In this document: positions 26,424-35,017 of the stretch, in pieces
Numbering within the stretch: position 1 is the first letter of the stretch
Layout: each line of letters starts with the position of its first letter
Source: Streptomyces sp. CB02400
Lineage (GTDB): Bacteria > Actinomycetota > Actinomycetes > Streptomycetales > Streptomycetaceae
DNA: 64,000 bases
Direction: 5' to 3'
Assembly: GCF_001905725.1 (NCBI RefSeq)
Contig: NZ_LIWB01000001.1
Location: 248,001-312,000 of the forward strand
Notes under the pieces: model-generated
The model's input: the letters and a program-made list of their open reading frames with translations, nothing else
The model's database searches: none
What the model was told of the DNA's origin: nothing
Position numbers and translations under genes: made by a program

Positions 26424-27250
26424 GGGCGTGCTTCCTTCTCTGTCCGGCGCGGGCCCCGGCGCCCGCCCTTGTCCAGCGCGGCGTCGAAGAGGAGGTTCGT
26501 CCCCGTCGTCAGCGCGACGATCAGCATGGCGGGGACGACCACGGCCCACGGCTGGACGAACAGGCCGGTGCGGTTGCGGTCGACCATGACCGCCCAGTCG
26601 GCGGCGTCGGGAGCCACGCCGACACCGAGGAACGCGGCCGTGGCGACCAGGTAGAGCACGCCGGTCAGCCGGGTGCCGGCGTCGGCGGCCAGGGTGCGCA
26701 GCATGGAGCGGCCGACATAGCCGACGGCCATCCGCCACCACGTCTCGCCCTGCATGCGCAGCGCCTCGACCGCGGGCCGGGCGGCGGCCTCGGCGGCGGC
26801 GGCGCGCACCAGCCGGGCCGCGTCGGGCACGTTGGCCAGGGCGACCAGCAGGGCGAGACCGACGGCGCCCGGTGAGAACACCGTGGCGGCCAGCAGGATC
26901 AGCAGCAGCGACGGCACGGCGAGCAGCACGTCCAGGGGCCGCATCAGCAGCTCCTCCAGCCAGCGGAGCCGGGTGAGCGCACTGAGCAGACCGACCGGGA
27001 GGGCGACCAGGTAGGCCAGGGCGGTCGCGGCGAGCGCGGTCAGCACCACCGGCCGGCCCCCGTGCAGCACCTGCCGCCAGACGTCGCGCCCCACGAAGTC
27101 GGTGCCGAGCCAGTGGCCCTCGCCCAGCGTGAAGGACGCGGCCCGCGCCCCCGGTTCACCCGCGAACACCGGCCCGAGCAGGGCGAGTACGAGCGGTACG
27201 GCGACGATGGTGAGGCCGAGCGCGAAGCGGCCCGTACGCGGACTCCTCAC
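26420..27250 (-). CDS. Nickel/peptide-type ABC permease, DppC/NikC/CntC-like
   Basis: The 276-residue membrane protein has a short N-terminal helix, the LGTDFVGRDVWRQVLHGGRP segment typical of the DppC subfamily, and five further helices. The EAA-like loop is AAARPAVEALRMQGETWWR. GTG at 27250 overlaps the stop of the other permease by four bases (GTGA), and its own stop overlaps the ATPase gene in the same way. It forms the heterodimeric channel with the next upstream product. Confidence 0.9.
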   Translation of the reverse strand: MRSPRTGRFALGLTIVAVPLVLALLGPVFAGEPGARAASFTLGEGHWLGTDFVGRDVWRQVLHGGRPVVLTALAATALAYLVALPVGLLSALTRLRWLEELLMRPLDVLLAVPSLLLILLAATVFSPGAVGLALLVALANVPDAARLVRAAAAEAAARPAVEALRMQGETWWRMAVGYVGRSMLRTLAADAGTRLTGVLYLVATAAFLGVGVAPDAADWAVMVDRNRTGLFVQPWAVVVPAMLIVALTTGTNLLFDAALDKGGRRGPRRTEKEARP

Positions 27251-28200
27251 GCGGCCGCCCCCGCCCGGGGTGCGAGCCGGTGGGCGATCAGGTCGGCGCC
27301 CAGGTTCAGTACGACGGTCAGGACGCCGAACACCACCGCCAGCCCCTGGACGACGGGCACGTCGCGTTCGGCGACGGCGCCCAGCAGAACCGTGCCGAGT
27401 CCGGGGATCACGTACAGGGCCTCCACGACGATGACCCCGCACAGCAGCCAGTCGATGGTGCGGGCGAGTTGCTGAGCGGCGGGAGCCAGGGCGTTGGGCA
27501 GCGCGTGGGTGTACCGGACGCGGGCGCCGGACACGCCGTAGCGGCGGGCCTGCGCCACGTACGGGGAGGCGAGCGCGTCGATCATGCCCGCGCGCACCAG
27601 CCGCACCAGCGAGCACACGGGCCGCGACAGCAGCACCAGTACGGGCAGGACCAGTGCGGCCGGGTGGGCGAGCAGGTCGGTGCCGTAGCCGACGGCGGTC
27701 GGCGGCAGCCAGCCGAGCCGCAGGGCGAACACGGTCACCAGCAGCACACCGAGGGCGAACTCGGGGACGGCGTACACGGCGAGCGTCACGGAGCTGATCA
27801 GCCGGTCCACCGGCCGGCCCGCGTGACGGGCGGCCAGCACCCCGAGCCCGAACCCGGCCGGTACGAGCAGTGCCACGGTGAGCGCGGCCAGCAGCAGGGT
27901 GGGGCCGAAGCCGTCGGCGAGGTACTGGCGCACCGGACGGCCGGAGACCAGGGAGGTGCCGAGGTCGCCGTGGAGCAGTCCCGCCGCCCAGTCGGCCAGC
28001 CGCTCCCAGGCCGGCCGGTCGAGCTCCATCGCCTCCCGGATGGCCGCGATGCGGGCCGGGTCGGGCTGGTCCCCGGCGAGGGAGACCGCGGCGTCGCCCG
28101 GCAGCGCCTCGGTGAGCGCGAAGACCAGCAGCACCACGGCCACGGTCTGCACGCCGCCGAGGAGCAGCCGCCGGGCGACGAAGGAGCGCAGTCCGCTCAC
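27247..28200 (-). CDS. Nickel/peptide-type ABC permease, DppB/NikB/CntB-like
   Basis: The 317-residue protein has the DppB-type layout: an N-terminal helix (LLLGGVQTVAVVLLVFALTE), an extracytoplasmic region with LPGDAA and GDLGTSLVSGRPV, and the permease core with the EAA loop PYVAQARRYGVSGARVRYTH. The TIDWLLCGVIVVEALYVIPG stretch is also typical. GTG at 28200 overlaps the binding-protein stop (GTGA). It acts as the partner of the DppC-like subunit. Confidence 0.9.
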   Translation of the reverse strand: MSGLRSFVARRLLLGGVQTVAVVLLVFALTEALPGDAAVSLAGDQPDPARIAAIREAMELDRPAWERLADWAAGLLHGDLGTSLVSGRPVRQYLADGFGPTLLLAALTVALLVPAGFGLGVLAARHAGRPVDRLISSVTLAVYAVPEFALGVLLVTVFALRLGWLPPTAVGYGTDLLAHPAALVLPVLVLLSRPVCSLVRLVRAGMIDALASPYVAQARRYGVSGARVRYTHALPNALAPAAQQLARTIDWLLCGVIVVEALYVIPGLGTVLLGAVAERDVPVVQGLAVVFGVLTVVLNLGADLIAHRLAPRAGAAA

Positions 28201-29774
28201 GCGAGCCACACCGTGTCGAAGCGGGCCCAGTCGAGGGTGTTGGCGGGCGCCTTCGTGTCGACCCCCTTGACGTTGCGGGCCGTTCCGATGATCCAGTCGG
28301 CGAACCCCCAGATGAGGAAGCCGCCCTCGCCGTACAGGCGGCGCTGCATGCGCTCGTACACGGCGGCGCGTTCCGTCTTGTCGCGGGTGGACTGGGCCTG
28401 CTGGTACAGCGCGTCGAAGTCCTTGTGCCGCCACTTGGTGGCGTTGGTGGTGGAGTCGGTGAGCAGCCGCTGGGAGATGTGCGCCTCGATGGGCATGGCG
28501 CCGGAGCGGTAGCAGCACAGGGCGCCGTTGTCGAGGATGTCGCTCCAGTAGGAGTCCTTGCTGCCCATCCGCACCTCGACGGTGACCCCGGCCTTCTTCG
28601 CCTGGTCGCGGAAGATGCTGGCGGCCTCGGTGAACCCGGCGGCGACGGCGGAGGTGTCCAGGGTCACCTTCAGGCCCTCGGCGCCGGCCTGCTTCAGCAG
28701 CGCGCGGGCCTTGTCGAGGTCCTGCTCGCGCTGGGGCAGACCGTCGGCGTAGTACTCGTAGCCCTTGCCGAACAGGTCGTTGCCGACCTCGCCCGCGCCG
28801 GACAGCGCGCCGTCGACGAGTTCCCGGCGGTCGGCGATGAGGAAGAACGCCTGGCGCACCCGCTCGTCGTCGAAGGGCGGCCGGTCGGTCTTCATGCAGA
28901 ACGCCTGCATCGCGCTGCCCCGCAGCCGCACGATCTCGATCTGCCCCTTGTCCTCGTGGGCGCGGGCGGTGGTGGGGTTGAGCTCGTGGGCGTACTCGAT
29001 CTGCCCGCCGAGCAGCGCGTTGACCCGGGCCGACTCCTCGTTCGCCACGACGAACTCGATCTCGTCGAGGTGCGGGGCGCCCTCCCAGTAGTCGTCGTAA
29101 CGGCGGAAGACCGCCGAGCGGCCGGGCGCGAACGACACGAAGCGGAACGGGCCGGAACCGACCGGCTCCTTGTCGAACCCGGTGGCGTTCTCGGGCACGA
29201 TGTACGCGCCGAACGCGGCCAGCACGTTGGGGAACTCGGCCGTGGGCCGCTTGAGCACGAACTCGATGGAGCGTTCGCCGGTGGCGCGGCTGGCGTCGAG
29301 GTCGATGGGCTCCAGGGACGCCTTGGCGCGGAACGCCTGCTTTGGGTCGGCGATACGGCGGTAGCTGTGGAGGACGTCCCGCGCGGTGACCGGGCTGCCG
29401 TCGTGGAAGGTGGCCTCGCGCAGGGTGACCTGCCAGCGGTCCAGCGCCTTGTTCGGCTCCCACTTCTCGGCGAGGCGGGGCTGTGCGGACAGGTCGGCGC
29501 CGTAGTCGGCGAGCTTGTCGAACAGGGCCTTGGCGCGGGCGACGTCGGCGAACAGGTTGGCGAGGTGCGGGTCGAGGGTCTCGCTCGCGCCGCCGCCCGC
29601 GAACGCGGCGCGCAGCCGGCCGCCCTTCTTCGGCGAGCCGTCGCCCGCACCGTCGTCGGAGTCGGAACCGCCGCCGCATCCGGCCAGGGTGAGCGCGCCG
29701 AGCCCGGTCGCGGCGAGGAAGCCGCGGCGGCGCAGGGCCGGGAAGGGGAGAGAGCGGGTCGAATCGTCGTGCAT
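28197..29774 (-). CDS. Family 5 solute-binding lipoprotein (nickel/peptide/opine type)
   Basis: The 525-residue protein has an Arg-rich start and the lipobox LTLAGC at about residue 33, so it is anchored outside the membrane. The family 5 binding-protein signatures are present: DRWQVTLREATFHDGSPVTARDV split over two strands, GSGPFRFV, and a late DTVWLA tail. The family binds peptides, nickel chelates or opine metallophores (NikA, CntA). In this operon it most likely captures the metal-loaded product made by the upstream enzymes. The ATG at 29774 follows GAGGGA. It starts ten bases after the methyltransferase gene. Confidence 0.88.
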   Translation of the reverse strand: MHDDSTRSLPFPALRRRGFLAATGLGALTLAGCGGGSDSDDGAGDGSPKKGGRLRAAFAGGGASETLDPHLANLFADVARAKALFDKLADYGADLSAQPRLAEKWEPNKALDRWQVTLREATFHDGSPVTARDVLHSYRRIADPKQAFRAKASLEPIDLDASRATGERSIEFVLKRPTAEFPNVLAAFGAYIVPENATGFDKEPVGSGPFRFVSFAPGRSAVFRRYDDYWEGAPHLDEIEFVVANEESARVNALLGGQIEYAHELNPTTARAHEDKGQIEIVRLRGSAMQAFCMKTDRPPFDDERVRQAFFLIADRRELVDGALSGAGEVGNDLFGKGYEYYADGLPQREQDLDKARALLKQAGAEGLKVTLDTSAVAAGFTEAASIFRDQAKKAGVTVEVRMGSKDSYWSDILDNGALCCYRSGAMPIEAHISQRLLTDSTTNATKWRHKDFDALYQQAQSTRDKTERAAVYERMQRRLYGEGGFLIWGFADWIIGTARNVKGVDTKAPANTLDWARFDTVWLA

Positions 29775-29784
29775 GTGAGGTCCC

Positions 29785-30579
29785 TCAGTGTGTAGTCGTG
29801 CTGGTGAGACGGGCCACCACGTGCAGCCGGTCGGCGTCGGTGGTACGGCCGGGGAGCAGACCCTCCTGCCAGGGCGGCTCGGTGCGCGGGCCCGGTCCGT
29901 CGTGGAGTTCCAGGACCTCGTAGCCGTGCGTGGCCAGCAGGTGGCGCAGTTCCTGCGGGAACAGCAGCCGCCACGCGGACCGCTGCTCGACGGGTGCCGA
30001 CCCGTCGTCCGCGGTCCATACGCGCCTGCGGCGCAGCAGTTGGTCCGTACGGTCCACCGTGAGGGTGGTGACGGACCGGTGGACGGTGCCCCGCCAGGTG
30101 AACTCGTCGGCCTTGGGCGTGTCGAGCAGGTCGGTGCGGCCGAGGAAGTACGCGCCGTTGCGCATCTCCGCGACGAGCAGGCCGCCCGGTGCCAGGGCGC
30201 GGCGGCAGGAGGACAGGAAGCCGTCGAGCTGGTCGTTGGTGTGGCAGTACAGCAGGGCGCTGTCCAGGCACACCACGGCGTCGAACTCCCCGCGCCCCAG
30301 GTCGAATCCGTACAGGTCGGCACGGACGTACTCGGGTCCGGGATGGTGCTCGCGGGCGTGCGCGAGCATCGCCTCGGAGAGGTCCGCGCCCGTCACCGCA
30401 CGGCCGGTGCCGTACAGCCACGCGGCGTCGCGTCCGGTGCCGCAGCCCATGTCCAGCACCCGCTTCCCCGCCCCGTGCCGGCGCAGGCAGTCCTCCGCCC
30501 AGCGTCCGGCCAGCCGGCCGGGGTCGGGGAAACGGGCCTCGTAGAGCGTGGGGTTGTCGGTGAGCAGGTTGTCCGTCAT
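29785..30579 (-). CDS. Class I SAM-dependent methyltransferase
   Basis: The 264-residue protein has the Rossmann SAM site VLDMGCGTGRDAAWL (motif I), GADLSEAMLAHARE (motif II) and FDAVVCLDSALLYC (motif IV). It resembles small-molecule methyltransferases with a C-terminal beta extension. It is not a nicotianamine-synthase-like enzyme such as CntL, which also uses SAM. Its ATG overlaps the MFS stop by four bases, so it belongs to the operon and probably tailors the operon's metabolite. The acceptor atom is unknown. Confidence 0.85.
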   Translation of the reverse strand: MTDNLLTDNPTLYEARFPDPGRLAGRWAEDCLRRHGAGKRVLDMGCGTGRDAAWLYGTGRAVTGADLSEAMLAHAREHHPGPEYVRADLYGFDLGRGEFDAVVCLDSALLYCHTNDQLDGFLSSCRRALAPGGLLVAEMRNGAYFLGRTDLLDTPKADEFTWRGTVHRSVTTLTVDRTDQLLRRRRVWTADDGSAPVEQRSAWRLLFPQELRHLLATHGYEVLELHDGPGPRTEPPWQEGLLPGRTTDADRLHVVARLTSTTTH

Positions 30580-31859
30580 GCCGGGGTCCTTCCTCGGGCG
30601 GGCGCGGGTACGGCGGGCTGTTCCGGCGGCGCGGGCAGCGATCCCAGCCGGCGCAGCCGTACGACGCCGAGCGCGGACGCGAGCCCGGCCAGCGCGCAGC
30701 ACGCCCACGGCAGCCACGCGGCGTCACCGTCCCGCCCGGTGTCCATGGCCCAGCCCACGAGGGCGTTGCCGATCGCGGCGGCGACGCCCGAGACGACGTA
30801 GAAGATGCCGAAGTAGGTGCCGGTCAGTCCAGGGCGGCCGAAGGCGGGGACCATGTCCATCACGAACGGCTGGGCGACCATCACCCCGAGGTACAGCAGC
30901 AGGGCGCCCGCCAGCACGGGCAGCACCCGCAGCACCGCGTCGGCCACGCCGTCCGGACCGCCGGACACGCCCGTGACCAGGGCGGGCGGCAGGAAGGCCG
31001 AGGCCATGAGACCCAGCCCCACCGCGACCCAACGGGCCCGGTCCCCGCGCCGCTTGAGCGCGCGGGTCAGCCGCAACTGGAGCAGGAGGTTGGCGACGGC
31101 GCCGACGACGAAGACGAGACCGGCGGCCCCGTCCCAGCCGGTGGCCCGCCGTGCCCCGTCGGGCAGCAGCAGGTAAAGCTGGCTCTCCAGGGTGAACAGG
31201 CCGGCCATGGCGAGCGCGAACGCCAGGAAGGCGCGGTTGCCGAGCACCTCCCGCCAGTCGGCGAGCACCCCGCCCCCGCTCGGCTCGACCCGCCGGGCGG
31301 GCAGCACCAGGGCCTGCGCGACGGTCAGGACCGCGAAGATCCCGGCGGCGGTCAGCGCCGACGTACGGAAGTCCACGAGCAGCAGCGCGCTGCCCAGCAG
31401 CGGCCCGATCAGCGCGCCGGTGGTGGCGAACACGTTGAACAGGGCGAACGCCTCGGCCCTGCGCTCCTCGGCCTCCTGCGCGAGGTAGGCACGGACGGCG
31501 GGGTTGAACAGCGCCCCCGCGAACCCGCTGAGGACGGACGCGGCGAGCAGGACGGCCAGGTGGTCGCCGAGCGCGAACAGCGCGAAGCCCGCGGTGCGCA
31601 GGGCGCAGCCGGCGATGATGACGCCCCGCGCGCCGAGCCGGTCGGAGGCGGAGCCGCCGATGACGAACAGGCCCTGCTGGCTGAGGTTCCTGACCCCGAG
31701 GACGACGCCGACGACGGCGGCCGACAGGCCCAGGTTCTCGGTGAGGTGCGTGGCGAGGTAGGGGATGAGGAGGTAGAAGCCGATGTTGACGCCGAGCTGG
31801 TTGACCAGCAGGAGCTGAACGGCGAGCGGGAAACGACGTATCTCATGCCAGGTCCGCAC
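30576..31859 (-). CDS. MFS exporter of the candidate metallophore operon
   Basis: The 427-residue protein has twelve predicted helices and the MFS loop GGSASDRLGARGV between helices 2 and 3. It resembles DHA1-type exporters, the class to which CntE belongs. GTG at 31859 is chosen because GGAGGGG precedes it by four bases; it overlaps the end of the epimerase gene by 17 bases. The open frame runs upstream only because the 21-bp minisatellite is open in this frame too. It probably secretes the product made by the upstream enzymes, before reimport by the ABC system. Confidence 0.87.
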   Translation of the reverse strand: MRTWHEIRRFPLAVQLLLVNQLGVNIGFYLLIPYLATHLTENLGLSAAVVGVVLGVRNLSQQGLFVIGGSASDRLGARGVIIAGCALRTAGFALFALGDHLAVLLAASVLSGFAGALFNPAVRAYLAQEAEERRAEAFALFNVFATTGALIGPLLGSALLLVDFRTSALTAAGIFAVLTVAQALVLPARRVEPSGGGVLADWREVLGNRAFLAFALAMAGLFTLESQLYLLLPDGARRATGWDGAAGLVFVVGAVANLLLQLRLTRALKRRGDRARWVAVGLGLMASAFLPPALVTGVSGGPDGVADAVLRVLPVLAGALLLYLGVMVAQPFVMDMVPAFGRPGLTGTYFGIFYVVSGVAAAIGNALVGWAMDTGRDGDAAWLPWACCALAGLASALGVVRLRRLGSLPAPPEQPAVPAPARGRTPA

Positions 31860-33093
31860 GGCGCCCCTCCAGGTCCGTGCGGCGTTCGTCCAGGTTCGCG
31901 CGGCGTCCGTCTGGGTCCGTGCGGCGCCTCTCCCGGTCCGTGCGGCGCCCGTCTGGGTCCGCGCGGCGCCCCTCCAGGTTCGTACGGCGTCCGTCCGGGT
32001 CCGTGTGGCGCCTCTCCCGGGCCGTGCGGCTCTCGTCCGGGGCCGCACGGCGCCCTTCCCGTGGCTCGACGCCCAGGCCGGGCAGGTCGCTCGTCCTTAC
32101 CCGGCCGTCCTCGCCGCCGATGCCGGTCCACGGGTCGTGTGCGAGGAGCAGGTGTCCGTCCAGGTCGGCCCAGCGGGCCCGGTCGGCGAGGTGTACGGCC
32201 GGTGCGAGCCCGAGGCTGCTGGCGGTCAGGCAGCCCAGCATCAGCTCCGTGCCGCTGCCGTCGACCAACTCGGCGATGCGCAGGGCCGCGTGCACCCCGC
32301 CGCACTTGGCGAGCTTGACGTTGACGCCGTGGACGCGCCCGGCCAGCCGGCGTACGTCCTCCAGGTCCACCGCGTCCTCGTCGGCGACGACCGGCAGCGG
32401 TGAGCGTTCGGCCAGCGCCGCCAGGGCCTCCGGGTCACCGGGGGCGAGGGGCTGTTCGACGGCCTCGACGCCGAGTGCGGCGAACCGGGGCAGCAACGCC
32501 TCCGCCTGTCCCGTGGTCCAGGCGCCGTTGGGGTCGAGCAGCAGCCGCGCGCCCGGCGCGGCGTCCCGTACGGCCCGTACGCGCTCGACGTCCTCCTCGG
32601 GATCGGCCGCCCCCGCCTTGACCTTGAGCACCTCGAAGCCGCTCGCCACGAGGGAGCGGGCCTGCGCCGCCGCGTGCGCGGGGGACGTGATGCCGAGGGT
32701 GCGGGCGGTGGCCGCGACCGGGGTGTCCGCGGCGCCAAGGAGTCGGTGGACGGGCCTGCCCGCACGCTTGCCGACGAGGTCCAGCAGGGCCGCGTCGACG
32801 GCGGCGGTCACGGCCGGGGGAGTGCTCCCGGCGGCCAACTCCCGTATTCGCAGGGCCTCCAGGGCGGTCTCCGGGTCGGGAAAGCGGACCAGGTCCGCGC
32901 CCACGGCGGTGAAGTGACGTCCGAGACCCTCGGCGTCGAGCCGGTAGTAGACGCTGCTGACGGCCTCGCCGTGACCGGTCACGCCCTCGTGCTCGACGCT
33001 CAGCCACACGGCGTCACGGGCGGACATCGTCGAGCGGGATATCCGCAGCGGCTCGGTGAGTTCGAGACGCACGGTGCGCAGGCCGGTCCTCAC
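31843..33093 (-). CDS. Enolase-superfamily dipeptide epimerase with repeat tail
   Basis: The 416-residue protein belongs to the muconate-lactonising-enzyme subgroup. Catalytic features: KVKAG (first Lys), LLLDPNGAW (metal Asp), VEQPL (metal Glu), ADEDAV (metal Asp) and VKLAKCGG (second Lys on the other face), the arrangement used by dipeptide epimerases. It would invert one alpha-carbon of a dipeptide or N-acyl amino acid. The enzyme proper ends near residue 344. The last 70 residues are ten 7-residue Arg/Asp-rich repeats such as RRTDPDG, encoded by a 21-bp minisatellite. GTG at 33093 follows GGAGGAG and overlaps the upstream stop. Confidence 0.87.
   Translation of the reverse strand: MRTGLRTVRLELTEPLRISRSTMSARDAVWLSVEHEGVTGHGEAVSSVYYRLDAEGLGRHFTAVGADLVRFPDPETALEALRIRELAAGSTPPAVTAAVDAALLDLVGKRAGRPVHRLLGAADTPVAATARTLGITSPAHAAAQARSLVASGFEVLKVKAGAADPEEDVERVRAVRDAAPGARLLLDPNGAWTTGQAEALLPRFAALGVEAVEQPLAPGDPEALAALAERSPLPVVADEDAVDLEDVRRLAGRVHGVNVKLAKCGGVHAALRIAELVDGSGTELMLGCLTASSLGLAPAVHLADRARWADLDGHLLLAHDPWTGIGGEDGRVRTSDLPGLGVEPREGRRAAPDESRTARERRHTDPDGRRTNLEGRRADPDGRRTDRERRRTDPDGRRANLDERRTDLEGRRADLA
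31851..32060. repeat. 21-bp minisatellite, ten units
   Basis: Ten head-to-tail 21-base units of the form GGTCCGTGCGGCGCCCCTCC plus A fill 31851-32060 exactly. Units differ at a few positions. Because 21 is a multiple of three, the array stays open in several frames. It encodes the heptapeptide tail of the epimerase, and its last unit carries the ribosome site and GTG of the MFS gene. Confidence 0.92.
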
Positions 33094-34169
33094 CGGTTCT
33101 CCTCCGGACGTGCGAGCGGGTCGGTGACGCGGGTGCACCGCGCCCAGCCGGCGGCCTCGGCCGCGTACGGGTGCGGGATCTCCACGGGACGGGTGACCGC
33201 CGCGTCCGGGTCGACGCCGTGGGCGGTGGTGAAGTCGTCGTCGTAGACGGTGGAGAGGTAGCGGTGCGGCCCGTCGGGGAAGACGGTGGCGACGACCGCG
33301 CCGGGGTGGACACGGGCCGCCCACGCGGCGACGCGGGCGACCGCGCCGGTGCTCCAGCCGCCGCTGACGAAGCTGCCCCGCGCCAGACGGCGACAGCTGT
33401 CCACGGCCTCGGCGGGGCCCACCCAGTGCACCTCGTCGAAGGCGTCGTAGGCGACGTTGCGCGGATGGATGCTGCTGCCCAGGCCGCGCATCAGCCGGGG
33501 CCGGGCGGGCTGGCCGAAGATGGTGGAGCCGGTGGAGTCCACGCCGATCAGCCGCAGCGCGGGCCAGTGCCGGCGCAGCGGCCCGATGATGCCGGCGCTG
33601 TGCCCGCCCGTACCCACACTGCACACCAGGACGTCCAGGTGGTCCAGTTGCGCGGCGAGTTCGGCGGCCAGCGAGGCGTAACCGGCCGTGTTGTCCGGGT
33701 TGTTGTACTGGTCGGGCCAGTAGGCGTCGGGCAGTACGGTGAGCAGTTCGCGCAGCCGGGCGAGGCGCGCGGCCTGCCAGCCGCCCTGGGGCGCTGGCCG
33801 GTCCACGATCTCCAGCCGTACCCCGTACGAGCGCAGCAACTGCCGCATGCTCGGCTCTAATTCACTGTCGCCGACCAGTACGACGGGATGTCCGAGGGCC
33901 TGTCCGGCGAAGGCGAGCCCGATGCCGAGGGTGCCGGAGGTGGACTCCACCACCGGTGCGCCGGGCCGCAGTTCACCGCGTTCACGGGCGCCCATCAGCA
34001 TCGAGACGGCGGCCCGCGCCTTCATCCCGCCCGCGGCGAGCCCTTCGAGCTTGGCCCAGAAGCCGGGGTGCGGTCCGGGCAGGCCGGCGGTGATGCGGGC
34101 AAGAGGGGTGCGGCCGAGCAGGGACAGCAGTTCCGGGCGGGCGGCGGACCGTACGGCGGCGGTGGTCAC
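33090..34169 (-). CDS. Cysteine-synthase-like PLP enzyme with TTA codon
   Basis: The 359-residue fold-type II PLP enzyme has the Schiff-base Lys (K50) in GGMKARAA, the phosphate/substrate loop ESTSGTLGIGLA and the PLP-phosphate loop SVGTGGHSAGI. The usual PGGSxKDR context is altered to LAAGGMKARAA, which sets it apart from CysK/CysM. Relatives such as SbnA make beta-substituted alanines (for example aminocarboxyethyl-linked amino acids) for metallophores; that role here is inference. Codon 104 (33858-33860) is TTA, so its translation should depend on bldA tRNA. GTG at 34169 follows GGGAGG and overlaps the upstream stop. Confidence 0.85.
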   Translation of the reverse strand: MTTAAVRSAARPELLSLLGRTPLARITAGLPGPHPGFWAKLEGLAAGGMKARAAVSMLMGARERGELRPGAPVVESTSGTLGIGLAFAGQALGHPVVLVGDSELEPSMRQLLRSYGVRLEIVDRPAPQGGWQAARLARLRELLTVLPDAYWPDQYNNPDNTAGYASLAAELAAQLDHLDVLVCSVGTGGHSAGIIGPLRRHWPALRLIGVDSTGSTIFGQPARPRLMRGLGSSIHPRNVAYDAFDEVHWVGPAEAVDSCRRLARGSFVSGGWSTGAVARVAAWAARVHPGAVVATVFPDGPHRYLSTVYDDDFTTAHGVDPDAAVTRPVEIPHPYAAEAAGWARCTRVTDPLARPEENR

Positions 34170-35017
34170 CGGGTGCCTCCCGGACGGCCGGCGCGGTAGC
34201 GGTGGATGGTGCCGGGACCGCCGTCCAGCCAGAAGAAGGGGTACGGCTCCGCGCACACCGCGCTCACCCCGTGCCCCAGGAAGCGGGGGAGCACGGCGCT
34301 GCCGGTCTGGGCGAACATCACCAACTGCTTGTCCTGCCGCAGCGCGTGCTCCCGCAGTGCGTCGAAGGTCCCGTTGCCCAGTGTCATCCCGGACACGAGC
34401 AGCGCGTCGCACCGGCCGGCCGCGCCGAGGGCGTCGGTGACGACCGGCTCGCCCCACTCGGTGACCCCGCCCTTGAGGTCGCACGGGACATAGCCAAGTC
34501 CTCGCGAACGCAGCGCCTCCAGCAGGGAGTTGACCACGCCGACCACGAGCACCGTCGCCCCGGGCGGCAGCACGAGCAGCCCGGCGACGGCCTCGGCCCG
34601 GACCCGGGACTTCTCCAGCGACGTCCCGGCCGGCAGGGCGACGGGCCGCGCCCCGTTCTCCGGAGCGTGCGGGGTGACGTGCATCAGGTACGCGTCGAGC
34701 GCGGCGACCCGCACCGGCGGCATCGGATGCTCCAACAGGCGGGCCACGTCCGCGCCGACGCAGTCCTCCACCGCGCCGTCGGGCAGCGTGCCGGGCTCGA
34801 CCGCGCAACTGCCGACGGCCTCGGCGAGGCGCAGGCTGAGCACCTCGTTGCGGTAACCGGTGCCGCGTCCCTCGTGCCGTACGGCCTGCCGGGTGGTGAA
34901 GGCCACGGAGATCCGCAGCCCGGCCGGATCCGGACCGAGTTCACCGGCGCGGGCGAGCGCCAGGAGTTCGTCGTACGTCGTCGCCGCGCGGGCGGACGCC
35001 GGGGCGGTGGGGCTCAT
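34166..35017 (-). CDS. DUF364-type putative heavy-metal chelation protein
   Basis: The 283-residue protein has an N-terminal part like DUF4213 (TYDELLALARAG, then RISVAFTTRQAV) and a C-terminal Rossmann-like DUF364 part (GATVLVVGVVNSLLEALRSR, then DALLVSGMTLGNGTFDAL). DUF364 is named putative heavy-metal chelation from structure and genome context in anaerobes; no reaction is established. It could act as a metal-linked sensor or an enzyme that uses a small-molecule ligand. The ATG overlaps the ATP-grasp stop (ATGA). Its conserved Cys residues include CDLKGGV and VCAEPYP. Confidence 0.75.
   Translation of the reverse strand: MSPTAPASARAATTYDELLALARAGELGPDPAGLRISVAFTTRQAVRHEGRGTGYRNEVLSLRLAEAVGSCAVEPGTLPDGAVEDCVGADVARLLEHPMPPVRVAALDAYLMHVTPHAPENGARPVALPAGTSLEKSRVRAEAVAGLLVLPPGATVLVVGVVNSLLEALRSRGLGYVPCDLKGGVTEWGEPVVTDALGAAGRCDALLVSGMTLGNGTFDALREHALRQDKQLVMFAQTGSAVLPRFLGHGVSAVCAEPYPFFWLDGGPGTIHRYRAGRPGGTR

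Noticed and set aside
31851..32060. CRISPR array
   Set aside because: The 21-bp units are directly adjacent with no spacers, and the array is coding. No cas genes are present.
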